DNA of 64,000 bases from Campylobacter concisus (GCF_002913715.1 NZ_PPCE01000009.1:806001-870000), one strand, 5' to 3'. Numbered from the stretch's first letter, positions 18,075 to 28,364 are shown. Notes: generated by a model not told the origin, from the sequence alone. Numbers and translations: made by a program.

Positions 18075-19848
18075 TCTAAAATTTAGTGTAGAAAAAAATT
18101 TTTGAAAGCAAGTATCTGATACCCATATATCAGCGTAACTACGCTTGGAAAAGTTATGAGATAGGGATGCTTTTAGATGATATTAAAAGTAATGATGATG
18201 GGTATTTTATAGGGAGTTTGGTTGTTAAGCAAAAAGATGGTGTTTTTGAAGTTATAGATGGGCAACAAAGACTCACAACTCTATTTTTGATACTAAGATA
18301 TCTTAAGCATGACATAAAAGGCAACCTAGAATTTGAAGCTAGGCAAAAGTCAAACGAAACGATAGAAAAAATTTGCAATGATAATAATTGGACTGATTTG
18401 CCGTCTAGTAAAATAGTAGATGGGTTTAAAATTATAGAAAAATATTTTTTGGAAAATAAAAAAGACGAGAGTTTTAAAAGTAAAATTTTAAATGCCAAAC
18501 TTCTACGCGTACCAGTCCCAAATGATGCCGATCTAAATCATTTTTTTGAGATAATGAACACAAGGGGCGAGCAACTTGAAGCTCATCAGATCGCAAAAGC
18601 ACAAATTTTAGAAGTCTTAGAAGAAAAAGACAGAAAAATAGCTGCATTGGTTTGGGACGCATGTGCAGACATGGATAGATACGTGCAGATGAGCTTTGAA
18701 AAAAAACTAAGAGAACAAATTTTTGGCAATGACTGGAATAAAATTTGTAATGAAAGCGAACTTTTTGAAATTTCTATCGAAAATAACAATAATGCCAAAG
18801 AAGAGCCATTGAACAAAATTTTAGAAAATAAAAATTTAACTTCTGAAAAAACAACACAAAATGAAAACGAAAATGAAAGGTTTTCATCTATCATAAATTT
18901 TCCAAATTTCCTTTTACAGGTAAATGCAGCTATGAGCAATAATACAAGCAGTAGCAGTACAAATGAGCTGCTTTATGATAAAAAATTGATTGATAATTTA
19001 AAAAAACACTTCAATAATAGTGAAAATGCCAAAAATTTTATCTATAACCTTTTAAAATTTAGATTTTTGTTTGATAAATTTATTATAAAAACCGATGAAA
19101 ATGACGACGAAAAATGGTCGCTAAAAATGCTTAAAAAATACTCCAACAACAAAGTTGCATTTAGTTATGTGGATACGCTCTATGACAACAGGCTAGTTGT
19201 CGCTTTGCAATCTTGTTTGCGCATAACATACACCTCACCGCGCGCTATGGAGTGGATATTTACGCTTCTTAAGGGACTTAACAAAAATACAACAGCCAAT
19301 ATGCAAGAAATTTTAGAAACCTATGCAAATGAGAAGGTAAAAAATGCGCTAGAAAAAAGCAATTCCTATCCTATGTGTGAGAGAGAATAATCCTTACATA
19401 TCTTGATTATATTTTATATAGAGAGTGTATAGTTAGCACTCAAGACAATAAAATCAAGAAAAAATTACAAAATGCTTTTAAAGCGGTTGGCAATGTAAAT
19501 TTAAAAAATTTAAAAGAGTGGGAATTTAAATTTAGAGACTCTATCGAGCATTTTTACCCACAAAATCCTTCTGGAGATAGTATAGAGCGCATAAATGATA
19601 ACAAAATTTTGAATTCTTTTGGTAACTTAGCGCTTGTTACAACTTCTGGTAACTCTAAATTTTCTAATCTCGCCCCATCCGCAAAGCAAACTACATATCC
19701 AAATATAATAATACAAAGCCTAAAACTGATATTGATGTCAGCATGTATAAATGGCAACAATATAGATGAATATAAACAAGCGATTAGCGAACATGAAAAA
19801 GAAATGCTAACTTTATTAAGAGTGCAAAAGCGGAATAATATTATATGA
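18058..19848 (+). pseudogene. DUF262 + DUF1524 protein, interrupted by two frameshifts
   Basis: Reads as one gene of about 595 codons spread over two frames. The ATG at 18058 opens in frame 1 (MSKTDDLKFSVE), then seven A residues at 18092-18098 push it into TGA; with six A the reading continues as EKIFESKYLIPIYQRNYAW. The middle, frame 2 (to 19390), carries the DUF262 motifs VIDGQQRLTTLF and FEIMNTRGEQLEAHQIAKAQ. It then stops after a GAGAGAGA run (19379-19386); in frame 1 the sequence continues to 19848 with the HNH-like DUF1524 motifs RDSIEHFYPQNPSG and SFGNLALVTTSGN. The whole would resemble GmrSD or SspE: NTPase sensor plus nicking nuclease. As given, no full-length protein can be made. 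Sequencing error, decay and on/off switching are all possible. Confidence 0.8.
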
Positions 19849-19921
19849 ACACTTTTCTCTTAAAGTATTTTAGGAGATCAAAAATATCTGGTCTTATGCT
19901 ACACAAAAAAATCAGATATGT

Positions 19922-20977
19922 TTACAGCTTCACTTTTAGAGCCATTATCCTCTTATATGAAGCGTCAATTCGCTCTTTGCTGATCTTTTTCTCGTTTACT
20001 GCATCGATTATAATCTGAGTGATAAGATCGGCCGTTCTTTGGTTGTTTATCTTAAACTCGCTAAAAAGTAAGATATCGCCTCCAGCGTTTATAAATTTCA
20101 CCACCTTTTGCGCCAAAGCATCGTCGCCAACGCCTTTCATCAGCATATCATCGCTGATAACCACGCCATTAAATTTAAGTTCATTTCGTAACATATCGGT
20201 TATTATTTTTTTAGAAAGTGTGGCTGGATTGTCCTCGTCGATGCCTTTTACAAAAAGGTGTCCGACCATGATGATCTGCGCTCTACCAGTGCTTATGGCG
20301 TCTTTATATGGTAGCAGCGCATCCTTGCTTAGCGTGACCTCGCTCTTATTTTTATGCGAGTCCTCTTTTGAGCTGCCATGCCCTGGAAAGTGCTTAAGTG
20401 TCGTTAGAATGCCCTGCTCTTTAAATGCGTCCATAAAAGCATCAGCATAGATCACTACCTTGCTTGCATACTCGCTAAACGCCCTTTGTTTAGCGGCGAT
20501 GATCGGCGAGTTTTCGTCGTGTAGATCGACCACTGGGGCAAAATTTAGATTTATACCGCACTCTTTTAAATTTATAGCCATTTTTGAGTAGAGATCATAT
20601 GCGCTTTTGATATCAAGCGTGCTTGCGACCTCGTATGCACTAGGATATGGGCCATCAAAGCTTTTGTCCTTCATGCGGCTCACATTGCCGCCCTCTTCGT
20701 CGATAGCGATAAAAATTTTAGGACTTTTTTCTTTGATAGCTTTTATGCTAGATTTTAGCAGGGCTTTGTTGGTGATGTTTCTGCCAAGCAGCATCACTCC
20801 GCCAAATCTCTCATATCCAGCGTCGCTTAACATCGCGCGAAATGCAGCATCTTTTGTGCTAGCCCCATTAAAGCCAACCATTATCATCTGCGAGACCTTA
20901 GCTCTTAGGCTCACTTCTGCGCCATTAAGCTCCAGAGCAAAAATGGCCACAAAAAGTATAAATTTTAAAGCTCTCAT
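19922..20977 (-). CDS. nagZ: Glycoside hydrolase family 3, beta-N-acetylhexosaminidase type
   Basis: A 351-residue family 3 glycosidase, probably acting on GlcNAc-anhydroMurNAc muropeptides in peptidoglycan recycling. Marks: IFIAIDEEGGNVSRM (about 95), TTLKHFPGHGSSKEDSHK (about 190; the KHFPGHG motif and catalytic-loop His) and the nucleophile Asp in GVVISDDMLMKG. It has an N-terminal signal-like segment (FILFVAIFALELNGAEV), so it may act in the periplasm, unlike cytoplasmic E. coli NagZ. Its start overlaps the gpsA stop by 4 nt. The gene symbol rests on family similarity. Confidence 0.85.
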   Translation of the reverse strand: MRALKFILFVAIFALELNGAEVSLRAKVSQMIMVGFNGASTKDAAFRAMLSDAGYERFGGVMLLGRNITNKALLKSSIKAIKEKSPKIFIAIDEEGGNVSRMKDKSFDGPYPSAYEVASTLDIKSAYDLYSKMAINLKECGINLNFAPVVDLHDENSPIIAAKQRAFSEYASKVVIYADAFMDAFKEQGILTTLKHFPGHGSSKEDSHKNKSEVTLSKDALLPYKDAISTGRAQIIMVGHLFVKGIDEDNPATLSKKIITDMLRNELKFNGVVISDDMLMKGVGDDALAQKVVKFINAGGDILLFSEFKINNQRTADLITQIIIDAVNEKKISKERIDASYKRIMALKVKL

Positions 20978-21864
20978 CTTCTTCCCAAAAGCGATTTAAC
21001 GCTCTCAAAAACATCTTTGCCATTTAGCATATTTTCAACCTCACTGGCAATCGGCACGTATATGTCCTTTTCTTTAGCGATCTTGCTAATAGCCCTTGCA
21101 GTATCCACACCCTCTGCCACTTCACCAAGCTCATTTAGAATTTTTTCTAATCTCTCGTGCCTTGCGATACCAAGACCTACGCGGTAGTTGCGTGAAAGTA
21201 TCGATGAAGCGGTTAGGAAAAGATCTCCTGCACCACTTAGTCCCATAAATGTCTCATCTTTTGCACCAAAAAATTTACCAAATCTAGCCATCTCGACAAG
21301 CCCACGTGAAATGAGACTCGCCCTTGCGTTGTTGCCAAGACCAAGACCGTCACAGATGCCACCAGCTATGGCGATCACATTTTTATAGGCACCACACACC
21401 TCAGCGCCGATCACGTCATCAGAGGTGTATGCTTTCATGTAGCTTGGAAAAAATGAGGCAAATTTTAAAGCTAAATTTTGATTTTTAGAATTTACCACCA
21501 AAGCGCAAGGCAGCTTTTGCATGATCTCTTTTGCAAAGGTCGGTCCTGAGAGAAAGGCTAAATTTTCTCTATCAACAAAGTCTTCATAAATTTCATTTAA
21601 AAATTTAAGATTTGCCGTGTCTATGCCCTTGCTGGCGACTAGGATCTTTTGACTTTTGTTTTTGTAGTTTTGTTTTAGCCATAAATTTGTAGCTTGCGTT
21701 GGGATCGTGCAGACTAGGTATTCACACTCCAAAGCTTCATCCAAGCTTACAAAATTTGGCATCTCTCTTGGCGTTCTTGAGCTGATGACACACTCGTTAT
21801 TCTCACTAAATGCGTGAAACAGCGCACTGCCCCACTTGCCAGCTCCGATGACTGCTATGCTCAT
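20974..21864 (-). CDS. gpsA: Glycerol-3-phosphate dehydrogenase [NAD(P)+]
   Basis: Reduces dihydroxyacetone phosphate to sn-glycerol 3-phosphate for phospholipid synthesis. The 296-residue protein starts with the nucleotide-binding motif AVIGAGKWGSALFHAF and has ASKGIDT, FLSGPTFAKEI, ICGAYKNVIAIAGGI-type catalytic-Lys segment (EVCGAYKNVIAIAGG) and GLSGAGDLFLT. It is slightly shorter than the E. coli enzyme (339). It lies 12 nt after gatB and overlaps the nagZ-like gene, so the three likely form one transcript. Confidence 0.96.
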   Translation of the reverse strand: MSIAVIGAGKWGSALFHAFSENNECVISSRTPREMPNFVSLDEALECEYLVCTIPTQATNLWLKQNYKNKSQKILVASKGIDTANLKFLNEIYEDFVDRENLAFLSGPTFAKEIMQKLPCALVVNSKNQNLALKFASFFPSYMKAYTSDDVIGAEVCGAYKNVIAIAGGICDGLGLGNNARASLISRGLVEMARFGKFFGAKDETFMGLSGAGDLFLTASSILSRNYRVGLGIARHERLEKILNELGEVAEGVDTARAISKIAKEKDIYVPIASEVENMLNGKDVFESVKSLLGRR

Positions 21865-21876
21865 TTTAGCCCTTTT

Positions 21877-23298
21877 TTAGCCTATTTTGGCCTTTAAAAG
21901 CTCATTGACCTTGCCTGGGTTAAAGGCGCCCTTGCCCTCTTTCATCACCTGACCCACAAAGAAGCCAAACATCTTATCTTTGCCGTTTTTATACTCTTCT
22001 ACCTTATCAGCATTTGCGGCTAAAATTTGATCTATGATCGCGATGATCGCTGAGTCGTCACTCACTTGTTTTAAGCCAAGCTTTTCGATGACGCTATCAA
22101 CGTCTGCGTCATTTTCCATTAGGTAGTCTAGTACCTCTTTTGCGGCCTTGCCGCTTATCGTGCCATCTTCTATGCGTTTTAGTAAATTTATCATTTTAGC
22201 ACTATTAACTGGGCTTGTCTCGATCGTTACTCCGTTATTTAAGCGGCCAAGAAGCTCGACTATGAGCCAAGTAGTAGCAAGTTTAGGCTGAATTCCAGCA
22301 GCGATCAGCTCTTCAAAATATCTAGCCATCTCGACACTTTGAGTTAAATTTAGAGCATCACTCTCTTTTACGCCTAGCCCACTAACATATCTTGCTACCT
22401 TTTGCTCGGCAAGCTCTGGAATTTTTATCGCTTCGTCATACATCTGCTCTGACACTTCAACAGGAAGCAAGTCAGGGTCAGGAAAATACCTATACTCCGC
22501 GCTATCCTCTTTGCCACGCATTGATCTTGTCACTAAATTTGTCGTGTCAAACAGCCTTGTCTCTTGATAGACCTCTTCATCGTATTTGCCATCTTCCCAA
22601 GCTGCACTTTGGCGCTCTACTTCGTAGTCAATCGCCTTTTGGATAAATTTAAATGAGTTTAGGTTTTTTATCTCAACCCTTGTATAAAGCTTGGTGTCGC
22701 CTTTTGGGCGAATAGAGACGTTTGCGTCGCAGCGAAAGCTGCCCTCTTGCATATTCGCATCACTTATATTTAAAAAGCGAAGGATCGAGTGCAATTTTTT
22801 AAGATAAGCCACCGCCTCATCACTGCTTCTAAGATCTGGTTCGCTAACTATCTCAAGAAGTGGCGTACCAGCTCTGTTTAGATCAACCAAACTCTCGGTT
22901 TCTTCATGGATGTTCTTGCCAGCATCCTCTTCAAGGTGCGCTCTAGTTACACCGATGCGTTTTTTAGTACCGTTTACATCGATTATTAGCTCGCCACCTT
23001 CTACGATAGGGATCTCAAACTGAGAAATTTGATATGCCTTTGGAAGGTCTGGGTAGAAGTAGTTTTTTCTATTAAAGACTGATTTTTTATTTATCTTAGC
23101 GTTTATCGCTGTGCCAAAGCTGATCGCCTTTTTTACAGCCTCTTTGTTTAGCACAGGCAGCGCTCCAGGAAGCGCTAAGCAGGTTGGACAAACGTGCGTG
23201 TTTGCCTCGTCGCCGAAGCTAGTTGAACAAGAGCAGAAAATTTTAGTTTTTGTATTAAGCTGAGTGTGAACTTCTAAACCGATAACGACTTCAAACAT
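21877..23298 (-). CDS. gatB: Aspartyl/glutamyl-tRNA(Asn/Gln) amidotransferase subunit B
   Basis: tRNA-binding kinase subunit of GatCAB, which converts misacylated Glu-tRNA(Gln) and Asp-tRNA(Asn) to the amidated forms. 473 residues, with the N-terminal [21 protein letters not shown], the zinc-type cysteine pattern CSCS...CPTCLALPG, the GatB signature [14 protein letters not shown] and a C-terminal YqeY-like tail domain (about 330-473) ending in [19 protein letters not shown] set the start at 23298 (AAAGGT 7 nt upstream); an ATG eight codons earlier lacks a ribosome site. gatA and gatC are not in the window. Confidence 0.96.
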   Translation of the reverse strand: MFEVVIGLEVHTQLNTKTKIFCSCSTSFGDEANTHVCPTCLALPGALPVLNKEAVKKAISFGTAINAKINKKSVFNRKNYFYPDLPKAYQISQFEIPIVEGGELIIDVNGTKKRIGVTRAHLEEDAGKNIHEETESLVDLNRAGTPLLEIVSEPDLRSSDEAVAYLKKLHSILRFLNISDANMQEGSFRCDANVSIRPKGDTKLYTRVEIKNLNSFKFIQKAIDYEVERQSAAWEDGKYDEEVYQETRLFDTTNLVTRSMRGKEDSAEYRYFPDPDLLPVEVSEQMYDEAIKIPELAEQKVARYVSGLGVKESDALNLTQSVEMARYFEELIAAGIQPKLATTWLIVELLGRLNNGVTIETSPVNSAKMINLLKRIEDGTISGKAAKEVLDYLMENDADVDSVIEKLGLKQVSDDSAIIAIIDQILAANADKVEEYKNGKDKMFGFFVGQVMKEGKGAFNPGKVNELLKAKIG

Positions 23299-23431
23299 AT
23301 TTTTACCTTTAAATTTATGCAAATTTTTAAGGCGTATTTTAGCGATACTTTCTTTTAAAATATCTAAAAATGAGCGTTTTGACTGGAAAATAAAGAAGGT
23401 GATTTAAAAATTTAAATAGTTTAAAAAGGAA

Positions 23432-23455
23432 AAAGCCATATAAAAATATGGCTTT
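23432..23455 (-). terminator. Terminator after atpB
   Basis: Stem AAAGCCATAT / ATATGGCTTT with a 4-nt loop, 5 nt after the atpB stop, followed on the minus strand by TTCC. The A/T-rich stem flanks act as a short U tract. Confidence 0.7.
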
Positions 23456-23460
23456 AAATT

Positions 23461-24144
23461 TTAATGCTCATGCTCGCTAATAGCGACTGCGCCAGCTAGA
23501 TAAACGTAAGTTAGCATCATGAAAATAAATGTTTGCAAAACAGCCATAAGTGTTAGAAGTGCAAAGGCTGGAAGTGGAGCAAACCAAGGTGCAAGTGTAA
23601 GCATCGCAAGTAAGAACAAGTCATCGCCTTTGATGTTACCAAAAAGACGAAATGATAGCGAAACTACACGTGAAAGATGTGAGATGACTTCAACTGGAAA
23701 CATAATAGGAGCTAGAAATTTATTCGGTCCCATAAAGTGTCCAAAGTACTTGAAAAATCCATTTTCTCTAATGCCCTCAAAGTTGTAATAAACAAATACA
23801 ACCAAAGCCAAAACTAGAGTTAAATTTAGACTTGATGTTGGTGACTCAAATCCAGGAATAATACCTACAACATTTGAAAAAAATACTATAAAACCGATAG
23901 TTGCAACAAGTGGAAGATATTTCCTAGCTAGTTTTTCACTGCCTAAAGTATCTCTTCCCATCGATATAACGCCCTCTAAATAAGCTTCAACTATATTTTG
24001 AAGACCTCTTGGCACAAGCTGCATCTTACTCCTTGCTATATAAGCAACTATGATAACAATCAAAGCTACAAGTAGAAAGTGAAACGCATAGATAAAGGCG
24101 TGGGAGCTATTTAGGAAATTTGAAAATAGAAACAAATCTTTCAT
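23461..24144 (-). CDS. atpB: F0F1 ATP synthase subunit a
   Basis: Membrane subunit that forms the two proton half-channels next to the c-ring. 227 residues with five to six membrane helices. The essential arginine lies in [20 protein letters not shown] (about residue 169-173), and the conserved segment [14 protein letters not shown] is near 46. It stands alone between gatB and a permease gene, away from other atp genes, as in other epsilonproteobacteria. It ends in a short His-rich tail (ISEHEH). Confidence 0.96.
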   Translation of the reverse strand: MKDLFLFSNFLNSSHAFIYAFHFLLVALIVIIVAYIARSKMQLVPRGLQNIVEAYLEGVISMGRDTLGSEKLARKYLPLVATIGFIVFFSNVVGIIPGFESPTSSLNLTLVLALVVFVYYNFEGIRENGFFKYFGHFMGPNKFLAPIMFPVEVISHLSRVVSLSFRLFGNIKGDDLFLLAMLTLAPWFAPLPAFALLTLMAVLQTFIFMMLTYVYLAGAVAISEHEH

Positions 24145-24209
24145 TAATTTACCTTGGATTTAGAATTTTGCGTGATTGTAACAAAATTATTGTTAAAACA
24201 TTTTTAATT

Positions 24210-24971
24210 TTAAACCCTGAAATAATCGAAAATCAATTTACAAATAGTCACTGCAACTACCACTAGAAATATTGTTCTAATAAATTTGACCTCTTTTTTA
24301 ATGACAAGATTTGATCCAAAATATGCGCCTAAAATTTGACCAACTGCCATCAAAAGTCCAACGACCCAAAGCATCTGTCCGCCAGCTATAAAAATGCCAA
24401 GAGCAACGATATTACTAGTAAAATTTAAGAGTTTCGTATGAGCGACAGCCTTTTTTAAATTTAGCCCAATTAATGCCACTATCGCAAATGTCCAAAAAGA
24501 GCCTGTTCCTGGACCAAAAAAACCATCATAAAAGCCAAGTATTAGCCCAAAAACTACATAAAATAGCTTTTCATTCATCTTTGCAGCTCTATCGTTTTCA
24601 CCGACTTTTGGCATAAAAAGCGTGTAGATAAAAATAGCAATCAGTAAAAATGGGATAATTATCTTTAAAAAATTTGTATTTAAAAATAGGATAACCACCG
24701 CTCCGATGATAGCTCCAATAAAAGTAAAAACAATACCTACAAAGCACTCTTTATAATTAATTAATCCCCGTTTTGTGAAATTTAGAGTCGCCGTAAAGCT
24801 ACCAAAGACACCTTGAAGCTTATTTGTACCAAGTGCAAGGTGTGGTGGTACGCCCATCGCCATAATAGCTGGAAGCGTTATAAGACCACCTCCACCAGCG
24901 ATAGAATCGATAAAACCGCCTAAAAATGCAGCTACAAAAAAAACGACATAGCTAAGTAGATCAAATTCCAT
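24210..24971 (-). CDS. TauE/SafE family sulfite or anion permease
   Basis: A 253-residue membrane protein with seven to eight hydrophobic segments. The family mark GGFIDSIAGGGGLITLPAIM near residue 18, followed by LALGTNKLQGVFGS, and the half-repeat FYDGFFGPGTGSFW near residue 142 are the two inverted-repeat signatures of DUF81/TauE-SafE. Substrates in the family include sulfite, sulfoacetate and other anions; none can be assigned here. It lies 65 nt upstream of atpB and may be transcribed separately. Confidence 0.88.
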   Translation of the reverse strand: MEFDLLSYVVFFVAAFLGGFIDSIAGGGGLITLPAIMAMGVPPHLALGTNKLQGVFGSFTATLNFTKRGLINYKECFVGIVFTFIGAIIGAVVILFLNTNFLKIIIPFLLIAIFIYTLFMPKVGENDRAAKMNEKLFYVVFGLILGFYDGFFGPGTGSFWTFAIVALIGLNLKKAVAHTKLLNFTSNIVALGIFIAGGQMLWVVGLLMAVGQILGAYFGSNLVIKKEVKFIRTIFLVVVAVTICKLIFDYFRV

Positions 24972-25081
24972 TTTTTGCTCTTTTGATAATTGAAATAAAA
25001 GCAGATTGTATTTTATTTGTACTTATCTTTTTGTAAAATTTTTATATTTGAAATGAGAGATTTTTAAAATTTATAAATTTT

Positions 25082-25114
25082 AACGAGCCTTTAGATTTAG
25101 CCCAAAGACTCGTT
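25082..25114 (-). terminator. Terminator after sodC
   Basis: Hairpin AACGAG-CTTT / AAAG-CTCGTT with one facing mismatch, 12 nt beyond the sodC stop. On the minus strand it runs into AAAATTTATAAATTTT. Confidence 0.6.
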
Positions 25115-25125
25115 TATTAAAGCGG

Positions 25126-25662
25126 TTACTTGATAACGCCACAAAGCATTCTAGCGCCACCGCCGCCAAGTGCTTTTGGGTTGTCACTGTGGTTGTCGCC
25201 ACCAACATGAACCATTAATGAGTGACCTTTTAGCTCGTCAAGACTTTTTATCTTTGGGGCTAGTACTGGATAGTTTGCATTGCCCTCAGCATCTACGTAA
25301 AGTGCTGGCAAATCGCCTTTGTGGCCCTTGTCGTCCCATGCAAAAGAGTGCATCTTTGTGCCAGCTGGATCCCAGTGACCGCCTGCTTTCATGCCAAGGC
25401 CTTTTTCAGTCGCACCACAGTCAGCATTTTCATGGATGTGAAAGCCGTGTAGTCCTGCAGTAAGTCCCTTTAAATTTGGAAAAAATGCAACTCCGTAGTT
25501 TGTCTTAACAGCTACTACTTCGCCGACACTCTTATCGCCCTTCTCGCTTAGCTCATTAACAGGTATAACTAGATGCTCTCCAGCTTTCGCATCAAAGTGA
25601 TGACCTTCGTGAGCAAAAAGCAAAGTTCCCAAAACTGCACTTAGTAAAACGATTTTTTTCAT
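25126..25662 (-). CDS. sodC: Periplasmic Cu,Zn superoxide dismutase
   Basis: Dismutates superoxide in the periplasm. 178 residues with a cleavable signal ([19 protein letters not shown]). Metal-binding histidines sit in [14 protein letters not shown] (Cu ligands), [14 protein letters not shown] (bridging and Zn ligands), HKGDLPAL (Zn ligand His and Asp) and [13 protein letters not shown] (last Cu ligand). The paired cysteines (ENADCG and ARMLCGV) would make the intrasubunit disulfide. A His at the mature N-terminus (HEGHHFD) may help capture copper. As I recall C. jejuni lacks this gene, so it helps place the organism among other campylobacters. Confidence 0.96.
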   Translation of the reverse strand: MKKIVLLSAVLGTLLFAHEGHHFDAKAGEHLVIPVNELSEKGDKSVGEVVAVKTNYGVAFFPNLKGLTAGLHGFHIHENADCGATEKGLGMKAGGHWDPAGTKMHSFAWDDKGHKGDLPALYVDAEGNANYPVLAPKIKSLDELKGHSLMVHVGGDNHSDNPKALGGGGARMLCGVIK

Positions 25663-25728
25663 ACAAGCTCCTTATGGATAAAATTGTATGGCAAGTCTAC
25701 CCTAAATTTAAAAATTTAGCAATAATTT

Positions 25729-26496
25729 TTATTGATTAAGATTTTTTACGATAGTTTCTAGCTCTTTACTCTGCCCTATTCTATAAAGTGCAAAGTCGTA
25801 TTTTATCGGATCTAGCTCGTCAAATTCTCTAAGTTTTTTTGTAAGATCCATGACTGCTTTGAAATCATAGCTCTTTCTGTTTATAAGTCCTAAATTTAAA
25901 GAAACTCTATGTGTATGCACATCAAGCGGTATCAAAAGCTTATCTTTTGGCAAATTTTTAAATAGCCCAAGGTCGATGTCGCTATCCCTTACCATCCAGC
26001 GAAGATACATGTTATAGCGTTTATATGGGCTTTGTGGCTCTTTATCAAAACTCTTACCAAAGAAAAACTCATATCCGTCAGAGCGGTAAGAATTTAGCCC
26101 ATATATAAATTTGATAAGCTCATTTACGCCATCTATCATTTCACCGTTTTTTGCAAGACCTTGGCGTAAAATTTCCTCTATCTCACCCTCTTTTTTAAGA
26201 CGTGAGAGAGTGATAAAAATTTCTCTCACATCATTTTCATTTTGAAAGCGGTATTTGAAATTTGACAGATTTTTCTTGATATTTTGCTCACTCTCATCAA
26301 GCAAACCAAATTCAAGCGAATTTAGAAATTTCACTATCATTTTTGCGTTACCATAAGCAAATAACGCACAAATGAGTGCTATGTTTGGCTCTTTAAATTT
26401 AGTGGCTACCTGAAGTGGATCTGGGGCTTCAAATAGCCCCAAATTTGTATTTTTGCTAAGTACGTGCGAGTCTAAAAGGCTCTTTAGTTCGCTCAT
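25729..26496 (-). CDS. TIGR02757 (DUF2400) family protein
   Basis: A 255-residue conserved protein. The sequence has IALICALFAYGNAKMIVKFL near the start, YRWMVRDSDIDLGL-type motif (MYLRWMVRDSDIDLG, about 163-177), then PLDVHTHRVSLNLGLINRK (about 192-210), which resembles helix-hairpin-helix DNA glycosylase folds. Function is not established. Its start overlaps the flgK stop by 4 nt, so it rides on the flagellar operon. Confidence 0.85.
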   Translation of the reverse strand: MSELKSLLDSHVLSKNTNLGLFEAPDPLQVATKFKEPNIALICALFAYGNAKMIVKFLNSLEFGLLDESEQNIKKNLSNFKYRFQNENDVREIFITLSRLKKEGEIEEILRQGLAKNGEMIDGVNELIKFIYGLNSYRSDGYEFFFGKSFDKEPQSPYKRYNMYLRWMVRDSDIDLGLFKNLPKDKLLIPLDVHTHRVSLNLGLINRKSYDFKAVMDLTKKLREFDELDPIKYDFALYRIGQSKELETIVKNLNQ

Positions 26497-28364
26497 TGTT
26501 TTAGTGAAAGAAGCGTGTCAAGCATTTGATCAACTGTCGTGATGATCTTTGCTGCTGCGCCGTAACTTGCTTGAAAGCGAATCAAATTTGTAAGCTCTTC
26601 GTTCGTATCTACGCCACTTGTTGATTGAAATTCCTCTTCAGCTGTCTTTTGTAAAGATGTATTTGTATCGTGGATCGTATTATTTGCCTCTGTATCACTC
26701 GCCATGTCAGTCGTAAGATAGCGGTAATATCCCTCGATCGTCTCATCTCTATCAAGCGCTATGCCACTTGAGTAAAAGGTCTGCTTTTGATACTGAAGCT
26801 GGATCATTTTATTTGCAACTTCATTATTTCCGATAACTGGCTTTGAGTAGGCACGAAGCTTTGTGTGGTCTTGGGTAAAATTTTGATTTATGCCGATACT
26901 ATTTGAGTCAGTACCTGAGAAAAATCTATTTATACCAACAGCACCTGGGAAATTTGTGCCGTGATCGACTATCGATATGCTATAAAGCCCTTGAGCTTGT
27001 TTTGGAATGAGAGAAAATGTACCTTTTTTAGTATTTTTATCATAAAAATATGATGCCTCGAAAAAGTCATCAACGTCATTTAGCATATTATTGTCTTTAT
27101 TGTCATCTGAGTTTGAGTTAAAGTCTTTGACGATAGAGTTGCCATATCTTGTATCATTCATCGTCGTCGTACCATTTACATTTATAGTTTTTCTGGCCAC
27201 AACATTGCCTTTGTTATCATAAACAATAGCTTCAAAACTTCCGTTTCTTATACTATTATCATGATTCATCAACGTCTTATCGCCTTCTAAATAACTTATC
27301 GGATCTGAGTTAGAAATTTCAACTGCGGATTCGGCATAGATATTATTTGTACTTGTTATCAAGGTTTTACTAAATGTATTTAAATTATCAATGTATTTTT
27401 GGATCGTTCCGTCACTAAATTTATCATTATCTGGCTCGTAATTTCGACCCCTAAGATCAAGTGCAGCTCCGATTTTACCGCCCGTGATCTTTTCTTCCAT
27501 TGGGATTCTTCTGCCGTCTTCTCTTTCATAATAAATTTTTGTATATCGTCCACTTTCGGTTGAACTCATAGAAATTTCATGAAAATTTACACCATCAACG
27601 ATACTTACACCACCAATATTTAGATTGTAGTATTTTCCTTGATCTGTTATTCCTGTATCTACCCTAGAATTGCTCTTTAGATCGCTTTTATAAACTGCCG
27701 TATTTACCAGCTTTGACATAGCAAGCTCAAGCTCATCACGTTTATCACGAAGATCATTTGCATTTATTTTTATACCAGCGTCTGCGCCTGATTCTATTCT
27801 TTGGATTTGCTTATTAATATTTGCTATTTGTCTGCCCAGAGAATTTATCTCATTTATATTTATTTTTATCGTTTCATCAATCTTTTCATGCATATCATAA
27901 AGCATCTTTGATGAGCGGTTGATACTTGCAGTCAATACACTTGCTTTATTTATCAAATTTACTTTCTGAGCACCTGCATTAGGGTTTGAAGCAAAGTTAT
28001 TCCACGCGGAAAAATACTCCTGAATATCCTTCACCATTCCATTATCTTTTAGATCAGGAAAATATTTTGTAGCTTCTTGCAAAATTCTTTGTTTATAGGC
28101 CGTGTTTTCTAAATTTGACGATGAGTATTTTAGTCTTGAGTAGGCAAACTCATCATGAAGCCTTGTTATAGTATCTACTTGCGTGCCTGTGCCAACTCCA
28201 CCAGGGACTGTATTCATAGCTGGAGATGCAGATTGGACAACACGTTGTCTTGTATAGTAGTTGCTATCGGCATTTGCGATATTATTTCCGGTTGTACTTA
28301 TTTGAAGCTGGGCCGCATTTAGCCCAGAAACACCCGTGCCTAATGACATAAAAATATTAGCCAT
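26493..28364 (-). CDS. flgK: Flagellar hook-associated protein 1
   Basis: Forms the first hook-filament junction ring, exported through the flagellar export channel. 623 residues. The N-terminal D0 helix SLGTGVSGLNAAQLQISTTGNNIANADSNYYTRQRV and the C-terminal GVDTNEELTNLIRFQASYGAAAKII are the rod/hook/HAP terminal motifs; the centre (about 200-520) is variable and probably surface exposed. It follows the flgN-like chaperone gene by 4 nt. Probably in a sigma28-influenced transcript with flgM. Confidence 0.96.
   Translation of the reverse strand: MANIFMSLGTGVSGLNAAQLQISTTGNNIANADSNYYTRQRVVQSASPAMNTVPGGVGTGTQVDTITRLHDEFAYSRLKYSSSNLENTAYKQRILQEATKYFPDLKDNGMVKDIQEYFSAWNNFASNPNAGAQKVNLINKASVLTASINRSSKMLYDMHEKIDETIKININEINSLGRQIANINKQIQRIESGADAGIKINANDLRDKRDELELAMSKLVNTAVYKSDLKSNSRVDTGITDQGKYYNLNIGGVSIVDGVNFHEISMSSTESGRYTKIYYEREDGRRIPMEEKITGGKIGAALDLRGRNYEPDNDKFSDGTIQKYIDNLNTFSKTLITSTNNIYAESAVEISNSDPISYLEGDKTLMNHDNSIRNGSFEAIVYDNKGNVVARKTINVNGTTTMNDTRYGNSIVKDFNSNSDDNKDNNMLNDVDDFFEASYFYDKNTKKGTFSLIPKQAQGLYSISIVDHGTNFPGAVGINRFFSGTDSNSIGINQNFTQDHTKLRAYSKPVIGNNEVANKMIQLQYQKQTFYSSGIALDRDETIEGYYRYLTTDMASDTEANNTIHDTNTSLQKTAEEEFQSTSGVDTNEELTNLIRFQASYGAAAKIITTVDQMLDTLLSLKQ

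Noticed and set aside
16803-19848. Prophage or insertion sequence
   Set aside because: No integrase, transposase, terminal repeats or structural phage genes; only the two DUF262 genes are present.
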